From contig CANFIN010000015.1 in assembly GCA_947447155.1 (NCBI GenBank), forward strand, positions 1 to 38,545: a stretch of 38,545 nt of DNA, in the 5' to 3' direction. This document shows positions 33,357 to 38,545 of the stretch, one piece after another. The position numbers and the translations under genes were made by a program. The DNA is from Bacteroidota bacterium (GTDB lineage: Bacteria; Bacteroidota; Bacteroidia; AKYH767-A; OLB10). The stretch's first letter is position 1. Each line of letters starts with the position of its first letter. The notes under the pieces are model-generated. The model was given only the letters and a program-made list of their open reading frames with translations, was not told where the DNA came from and did no database searches.

Positions 33357-34904
33357 CTACAAAGGGATATTCCCGTGTTTCTTCTTCGGTAATTTAACGG
33401 CTTTATTTTCTAGCATCTTAAAGGCTTTAATTAATTTACCTCTCGTAGCTTCTGGCATAATTACCTCATCAACATATCCTCGTTCTGCTGCTCTATATGG
33501 ATTCGCAAAGTGATTAATATACTCCTCTTCTTTCTCTTTTAATTTTTGTTGTGGATCAGAAGCTGCCGCAATTTCATTCTTGAAAATAATTTCAGCAGCA
33601 CCACGTGCACCCATTACCGCAATCTCAGCCGTAGGCCATGCATAGTTCATATCAGCACCAATATGTTTCGAGTTCATTACATCATACGCACCACCATAGG
33701 CTTTACGTGTAATCACCGTGATACGGGGAACAGTTGCCTCGCTAAACGCAAATAATAATTTGGCTCCATTGGTAATAATACCATTCCACTCTTGATCTGT
33801 ACCCGGAAGAAATCCTGGAACATCTTCAAGCACTAATAAAGGAATATTAAAGCAATCGCAAAAGCGAACAAATCGCGCTGCCTTTGTGGAGGAGTTAATA
33901 TCTAATACACCTGCCAAAAATGCTGGCTGGTTTGCAATAATACCAATCGACTTTCCGCCTAAGCGTGCAAAGCCTACAACAATATTTTCCGCAAAGTTTT
34001 TATGCACTTCAAAAAAGCCTTCGCCATCATCGTCAATTACATTCTCAATTACGTCTCTGATATCATAAGGTTGGTTAGGATTATCTGGAATAATAGAATT
34101 TAATGCTACTCGACTTTCATCGCCTTCAGTATACGGTAATGCAGGCGCATCTTCTTCGCAGTTAGAAGGTACGTAACTTAATAAACGCTTTATGTTTTGA
34201 ATGCATTCAATTTCATTTGCACATGAAAAATGGGTAACACCCGATTTAGAACTATGTGTAGAGGCTCCTCCTAATTCTTCACTTGTTACTTCTTCGTGCG
34301 TAACAGTTTTCACCACATTCGGACCAGTAACAAACATGTAGCTGGTATTTTCTACCATCATGATAAAGTCCGTTATGGCAGGAGAATAAACAGCGCCACC
34401 AGCACATGGTCCCATGATAGCACTGATTTGTGGAATTACTCCAGATGCCATCGTATTGCGATAAAATATATCTGCGTAACCGCCTAACGATACAACCCCT
34501 TCTTGAATCCTTGCTCCTCCCGAATCATTTAATCCGATAACTGGTGCACCGTTTTGCATCGCAAGGTCCATAATGCGACAAATTTTTTCGGCATGCGATT
34601 CTGATAAGGAGCCACCAAAAACGGTAAAATCTTGAGCATATGCATAAACTAATCGCCCGTTGATTGTACCATAGCCTGTAACTACACCGTCGCCTAAATA
34701 TTTTTCACGATCTAAACCGAATTCAGTAGATCGATGCGTTACAAACATTCCTATTTCTTCGAAAGAATTTTCATCCATTAAAAAATGCAATCGCTCGCGA
34801 GCAGTAAGCTTTCCTTTTTTGTGTTGTGCTTCTATTCGCTTTTCACCGCCACCTAATTGTGCCAGTGCAATTTGATTTTCGAGTTGTACTGTTTTATCCG
34901 ACAT
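33357..34904 (-). CDS. Acyl-CoA carboxylase carboxyltransferase (beta) subunit, PccB/MmdA type
   Basis: This 515-residue crotonase-fold protein moves a carboxyl group between biotin and an acyl-CoA (propionyl-CoA carboxylase beta or methylmalonyl-CoA decarboxylase alpha). Both halves are present. The N-terminal domain has [26 protein letters not shown] and [12 protein letters not shown], with the acyl-CoA oxyanion glycines. The C-terminal domain has [24 protein letters not shown] and the ending KHGNIPL. The ATG at 34904 gives the standard MSDK start; an in-frame TTG at 34934 would extend it. No biotin carboxylase or biotin carrier gene is adjacent, so the two enzyme types cannot be told apart. 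It lies 53 bases downstream of polA. Confidence 0.92.
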   Translation of the reverse strand: MSDKTVQLENQIALAQLGGGEKRIEAQHKKGKLTARERLHFLMDENSFEEIGMFVTHRSTEFGLDREKYLGDGVVTGYGTINGRLVYAYAQDFTVFGGSLSESHAEKICRIMDLAMQNGAPVIGLNDSGGARIQEGVVSLGGYADIFYRNTMASGVIPQISAIMGPCAGGAVYSPAITDFIMMVENTSYMFVTGPNVVKTVTHEEVTSEELGGASTHSSKSGVTHFSCANEIECIQNIKRLLSYVPSNCEEDAPALPYTEGDESRVALNSIIPDNPNQPYDIRDVIENVIDDDGEGFFEVHKNFAENIVVGFARLGGKSIGIIANQPAFLAGVLDINSSTKAARFVRFCDCFNIPLLVLEDVPGFLPGTDQEWNGIITNGAKLLFAFSEATVPRITVITRKAYGGAYDVMNSKHIGADMNYAWPTAEIAVMGARGAAEIIFKNEIAAASDPQQKLKEKEEEYINHFANPYRAAERGYVDEVIMPEATRGKLIKAFKMLENKAVKLPKKKHGNIPL

Positions 34905-34920
34905 AAAATAATTTGTTATG

Positions 34921-34928
34921 CAAATGTA
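34921..34928 (-). promoter_or_regulatory. Predicted -7 box for the carboxyltransferase gene
   Basis: The reverse strand reads TACATTTG, an exact TAnnTTTG match, 16 bases before the ATG at 34904 and after the polA stop. It would allow expression independent of polA. No exact -33 element is seen. Confidence 0.4.
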
Positions 34929-34957
34929 GTCCAATTAAATATTAGAACTATATTTTA

Positions 34958-37765
34958 TTAATGTGCTTCGAGCCAGTTTTTACCAATTCCAATTTCTACT
35001 TCTACAGGAACACTAAGCGGTAATGCATGCTTCATTTTAACTGCTACCAGATTTTTCATCGTTTCTAACTCCGGCAGATAAACATCAAATACTAATTCAT
35101 CATGTACTTGCAGTAACATTTTCGATTTTAAATTCATCTCTGTCATAGCTTTATTCAGATGAATCATAGCAAGCTTAATCATATCCGCTGCTGATCCCTG
35201 AATAGGTGCATTAATCGCGTTACGTTCTGCAAAGCCTCTAACAGTTGCATTATTCGAGTTAATATCACGCAGGTATCTCCTTCTTCCTAAAACAGTTTCT
35301 ACATATCCTTTTTCTTTTGCTTGCGCGATGCTGCTATCCATAAAATCTTTGATGTATGGATACTTGATAAAATACTGATCAATTATTTCAGCGGCTTCTT
35401 TACGAGGAATATTTAATCGCTCACTTAATCCGAAAGCACTGATGCCATAGATAATTCCGAAGTTGACCATTTTGGCTTTGCGGCGCATATCAGACGTTAC
35501 ATCTTCTAATGCAACTCCAAATACTTTTGATGCTGTTGCAGTATGTACGTCTAAATTATGATGAAATGCTTCGAGTAATCCTGGATCTTTACAAAGCTCA
35601 GCCATGATACGTAATTCAATTTGTGAATAATCGGCAGAGAGTAAAATATGCTCTTCGTTACGTGGTACAAATGCTTTACGAATTTCTCTTCCGCGTGCAG
35701 TACGAATAGGTATATTCTGAAGGTTAGGATTGTCAGAACTCAAACGTCCTGTAACGGCTACTACCTGATTAAATGATGTATGAATTCTTCCAGTTCTAGC
35801 ATTCACCATTTGCGGTAAGGCATCAACGTAAGTGCTCTTTAATTTTACTAATTCGCGGTAATCTAAAATTTTATCTACAATAGGATGCTTGCCTGTTAGC
35901 TTTGATAAAATATCTTCTCCAGTTGCATACTGCCCTGTTTTTGTTTTCTTCGGTTTGTCAACGATTTTCAAAACCTCAAATAAAATATCTCCAACTTGCT
36001 TCGGCGATGAAATATTAAAAGGTGTTCCTGCTAACGTCTGAATTTCTTTATCAATTGATTTGATTTCTTCTTCTAAGGTTTTACTTAATTCCTTCAAGGC
36101 ACCAACATCCAAACGAATGCCTTCTCGTTCCATTGCGCCTAAAACAGATATTAACGGCTCCTCAACTTCATGATATAATTTTTCTGTGTTAGTATCATGA
36201 AGCATTGGTTCAAACTTCTTCTTCAATTGTAATGTTACATCGGCATCTTCCGCAGCATACTCGGCAATTGTTTGTGTATCTACGAAACGCATGCTCATCT
36301 GATCTTTTCCTTTCTTTCCAATCAACTCTTCAATCGAAACAGGAGCGTATTGCAAATAAGTTTCTGCAAGTACATTCATGTTATGTCGCATTTCCGGCTG
36401 AATTAAATAATGCGCCACCATAGTATCGAATAATGGCCCTTTAACATCTACATCGTACCATTTTAATACGGTCATGTCGTACTTTAAATTTTGTCCTATT
36501 TTACGAATAGTTTCATGCTCATAAAAAGGTTTGAAGTATGATAAAATTGTTTTTGCCTGATTCATACTTGCCGGTATGGGTACATACCAACCTTCGTGTT
36601 CTTTGATGGAAAAAGATAATCCTACAAGCTCTACCTGATTGGCATCTATCCCTGTTGTTTCAGTATCAAAACTAACTTCTGTTGCGCTTAATAAAGTTTG
36701 TGCTAACGATTGATATCCTTCAATACTATCAACTATTTTGTAATCGTGAGGCGTATTCTTTATGGTGTTATAAGTAATCGATTCAGTAGGTTCTTCATCA
36801 GGTATAACGGTAGGACTAGCCGTAGTATTCGAAGAGAACAAATCTTGTTGTCCATTTTTATTTTCTACCGGAACTTCAATTACTTCTCCTAAAATAATTT
36901 GTCCTAAACGACGAAATTCTAATTCGTTAAACAGATTACGAATTCCCTCTTTATTTACTTCTTTAATAGCTAATTCATCTTCGTTAAAAGCCAAAGGCAC
37001 ATCGCAGTGTATAGTAGCTAGTTGTCGCGACATAAACGCTAATTCCTTATTCGCTTCAACTTTCTCTTTTAGTTTTCCTTTTAGCTGGTCAGTATGGTTA
37101 TACAAATTTTCAATGGTTCCATATTGCTGAATTAATGTGGTAGCTGTTTTCTCTCCTACCCCTGGTATTCCCGGAATATTATCTACCGAATCGCCCATCA
37201 AACCAAGAATATCAATTACCTGATTTGGACGTTCAATTCCGTAACGAGCACACACTTCTTTCACCCCTAATAATTCTGCACCTGCGCCGCTGCGAGCTGG
37301 CTTATAAATCAAAACTTTGTCCGTTACCATTTGACCATAATCTTTATCTGGCGTCATCATGTAGGTAACAAATCCTGCTTGCTCTGCTTTGATAGAAAAG
37401 GTTCCAATGATATCATCTGCTTCATAGCCGTCTAATTCAACAACTGGAATATTAAAACAGCGAATAATTTCTTTGATATATGGAATAGACTTTCTTAAAT
37501 CTTCAGGCATTTCTTCGCGATGCGCTTTATATGCTTCAAATGCATCATGTCGGTGAGTAGGAGCTGATGTGTCAAAAACAACTGCAATATGCGTAGGCTT
37601 TTCTTTTTTCAATACCTCAAGTAAAGTATTGGTAAAGCCAAACATAGCAGAAGTATTTAACCCTTTTGAATTTACCCGATGATTTGTGCTAAAAGCAAAG
37701 TAAGCTCTGTAAACCAGTGCAAAGGCATCGAGCAAAAAGAGTTTTTTAGGATGGTCTTGTGTCAT
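34958..37765 (-). CDS. polA: DNA polymerase I
   Basis: This 935-residue enzyme fills gaps and removes RNA primers in replication and repair. Three domains are complete. The 5'-3' exonuclease (about 1-290) has FLLDAFALVYRAYFAF, GYEADDIIGT and DSVDNIPGIPGVGEKTA. The 3'-5' exonuclease has intact DEDD residues in VSFDTETTG, IGQNLKYD and YAAEDAD, so proofreading should work. The polymerase has motif A ADYSQIELR, motif B RRKAKMVNFGIIYG and motif C QVHDELVFD. The ATG at 37765 gives the normal N-terminus; a TTG at 37798 would add 11 residues. It may be co-transcribed with the carboxyltransferase gene. Confidence 0.97.
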   Translation of the reverse strand: MTQDHPKKLFLLDAFALVYRAYFAFSTNHRVNSKGLNTSAMFGFTNTLLEVLKKEKPTHIAVVFDTSAPTHRHDAFEAYKAHREEMPEDLRKSIPYIKEIIRCFNIPVVELDGYEADDIIGTFSIKAEQAGFVTYMMTPDKDYGQMVTDKVLIYKPARSGAGAELLGVKEVCARYGIERPNQVIDILGLMGDSVDNIPGIPGVGEKTATTLIQQYGTIENLYNHTDQLKGKLKEKVEANKELAFMSRQLATIHCDVPLAFNEDELAIKEVNKEGIRNLFNELEFRRLGQIILGEVIEVPVENKNGQQDLFSSNTTASPTVIPDEEPTESITYNTIKNTPHDYKIVDSIEGYQSLAQTLLSATEVSFDTETTGIDANQVELVGLSFSIKEHEGWYVPIPASMNQAKTILSYFKPFYEHETIRKIGQNLKYDMTVLKWYDVDVKGPLFDTMVAHYLIQPEMRHNMNVLAETYLQYAPVSIEELIGKKGKDQMSMRFVDTQTIAEYAAEDADVTLQLKKKFEPMLHDTNTEKLYHEVEEPLISVLGAMEREGIRLDVGALKELSKTLEEEIKSIDKEIQTLAGTPFNISSPKQVGDILFEVLKIVDKPKKTKTGQYATGEDILSKLTGKHPIVDKILDYRELVKLKSTYVDALPQMVNARTGRIHTSFNQVVAVTGRLSSDNPNLQNIPIRTARGREIRKAFVPRNEEHILLSADYSQIELRIMAELCKDPGLLEAFHHNLDVHTATASKVFGVALEDVTSDMRRKAKMVNFGIIYGISAFGLSERLNIPRKEAAEIIDQYFIKYPYIKDFMDSSIAQAKEKGYVETVLGRRRYLRDINSNNATVRGFAERNAINAPIQGSAADMIKLAMIHLNKAMTEMNLKSKMLLQVHDELVFDVYLPELETMKNLVAVKMKHALPLSVPVEVEIGIGKNWLEAH

Positions 37766-37808
37766 TTCTGTTATTTGAAGGCCTAAAGTTAAATGCAAAA
37801 TGTGTTAG

Positions 37809-37816
37809 TACCTTTG
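37809..37816 (+). promoter_or_regulatory. Predicted -7 box for the MmcQ/YjbR-family gene
   Basis: TACCTTTG matches TAnnTTTG exactly, 17 bases before the ATG at 37834, in the 68-base space divergent from polA. No exact -33 TTG at the expected distance. Confidence 0.45.
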
Positions 37817-37833
37817 TAATCAAAATAATTTAA

Positions 37834-38196
37834 ATGAATATTGAAGAATTAAGATTGTATTGCATTGCGAAAAAGGCGGTTACTGAGTCGTTTCCGTTTG
37901 ATGAAGACACGCTTGTTTTTAAAGTAATGGGGAAAATGTTTGCCTTGGTTAGTATTTCAGAGCCTGACAGCGTAAACTTAAAATGTGATCCGGAATATGC
38001 AATTGAGTTACGAGAGAAATTTACGAGTGTGCGTGCAGGGTTTCACATGAACCATAAACATTGGAATACGGTTTTGATGAACGATGACGCACCAGACAAA
38101 TTAATTTATCAACTGATAGACCATAGCTACGAATTGGTTATTAAAGGTTTTACAAAAAAGCTCAAGCTAGAGTATGAGCAAATCAACGATCAATAA
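37834..38196 (+). CDS. MmcQ/YjbR family protein
   Basis: This 120-residue protein of the MmcQ/YjbR family has a double-wing fold and is often annotated as DNA-binding. Family marks are the N-terminal LRLYCIAKKAVTESFPFDED, then VFKVMGKMFALVS, the NLKCDPEYAIELREKF strand and helix, and HWNTVLMNDDAPDKLIYQLIDHSYELV. The real biochemical role of the family is poorly established. It is divergent from polA and overlaps the convergent methyltransferase gene by seven bases. Confidence 0.92.
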   Translation: MNIEELRLYCIAKKAVTESFPFDEDTLVFKVMGKMFALVSISEPDSVNLKCDPEYAIELREKFTSVRAGFHMNHKHWNTVLMNDDAPDKLIYQLIDHSYELVIKGFTKKLKLEYEQINDQ

Positions 38197-38545
38197 ACTT
38201 TTTTAGTCGTTGCGACTTTCATTTTGTTTGAAGCATCCGAATAGAAGAAATAAAAATAATCGGGGCCATAAGTAATCTTCGTTTTCTTTTCAATTTCACT
38301 TTGCGAAATTCTGAAATTCCTGATTTTAATTACACCTTTTTTATTTTCGATGGATGTAAATTCTTTCGAAGAAAAATCATCCACACGAATGACTTCAAAA
38401 CAATTTCCGAAGAAATTATCCAGCAAATTTTCGCTTGTAAAAAGATGTGTATTGTTACTTATTTTGTTCAATCCATAATAATTAGCTAAATGTTTGAATC
38501 CACCAGCCTTATTTAAGGATGCAAAAGGATCATATATATATTTTA
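38190..38545 (-). CDS. Class I SAM-dependent methyltransferase, C-terminal part with THUMP-like domain (runs off the window)
   Basis: The frame is open to the right edge, so the gene continues beyond the window and no start is visible; the TTG at 38471 is internal. The visible 117 or so residues read YDPFASLNKAGGFKHLANYY, then NTHLFTS, IKIRNFRISQSEIEKKTKI and a final YFYFFYSD...KVATTKK. This closely follows the C-terminal THUMP-like domain found behind a methyltransferase core in Bacteroidota proteins (pattern Y.Y.P....LKAG.F..., NTHLYTS, RNFPLS..EIRKK). The catalytic domain lies outside the window, so the substrate cannot be judged. It overlaps the convergent MmcQ/YjbR gene by seven bases. 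Confidence 0.7.
   Translation of the reverse strand, partial: KYIYDPFASLNKAGGFKHLANYYGLNKISNNTHLFTSENLLDNFFGNCFEVIRVDDFSSKEFTSIENKKGVIKIRNFRISQSEIEKKTKITYGPDYFYFFYSDASNKMKVATTKKVY

Noticed and set aside
34958-37765. Possible loss of proofreading in DNA polymerase I, as in some lineages
   Set aside because: The DEDD residues (FDTE, NLKYD, YAAEDAD) are all present, so the domain looks active.
1-38545. CRISPR arrays, insertion sequences, phage genes, toxin-antitoxin or defence islands
   Set aside because: No regularly spaced repeats, transposase or integrase motifs, or defence-gene signatures were found. Base use and gene density look uniform.

Overview
The window is chromosomal DNA from a low-GC member of the Bacteroidota. 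The evidence is: two secreted proteins with type IX secretion (T9SS) C-terminal sorting domains; a DUF2723 giant membrane protein, a DUF3127 protein and an S46 dipeptidyl peptidase, all typical of the phylum; almost no Shine-Dalgarno sequences before start codons; and eight exact matches to the Bacteroidota -7 promoter box TAnnTTTG just upstream of genes. Gene density is high and no gene-free stretch reaches 300 bases. There is no sign of a phage, transposon, CRISPR array or plasmid functions; this is mostly a housekeeping region.

Layout. 1-1000: the tail of an unidentified gene, a secreted Lys-rich protein and a reverse-strand tRNA-Arg(CCT). 1030-3057: xseA, xseB and a META-like lipoprotein in one tight operon. 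3287-6480: a carotenoid hydroxylase (crtZ) facing an EamA exporter and an MsbA-like ABC exporter. 6578-9579: methyltransferase, LolC/E-type permease and deoC. 9664-16048: an S41 processing protease, then htpG, DUF3127 and an S46 (DPP11-type) peptidase. 16098-20820, reverse strand: lutB-like protein, panC, panD, a flippase-like membrane protein, rfaE2 and a lipoprotein. 20832-25965: the ATP synthase operon atpB-E-F-H-A-G, without atpD/atpC. 26239-33285: an eight-repeat T9SS protein, DUF2723, a NodB-type deacetylase, a lamin-tail T9SS protein and an 88-residue orphan. 33357-38545: acyl-CoA carboxylase carboxyltransferase, polA, an MmcQ/YjbR protein and the C-terminus of a THUMP-like-domain methyltransferase running off the edge.

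Themes. Several genes serve the envelope and secretion: the lipoproteins, the LolC/E permease, the ABC exporter, heptose activation, DUF2723, the T9SS cargo, and the S41 and S46 proteases. Others are core metabolism (pantothenate, deoxyribose-phosphate, propionyl/acetyl-CoA carboxylation, ATP synthase) and DNA repair (Exo VII, Pol I, possibly the OB-like DUF3127). The most notable observations are: a LutB-like protein in which three cysteines around the second 4Fe-4S site are replaced while all four ligands of the first remain; the atp promoter lying inside the start of divergent lutB; three hairpins in a row after atpG; and a family of near-identical terminators, two of which bracket the 88-residue orphan gene. 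I did not find a convincing wholly new multi-gene system.
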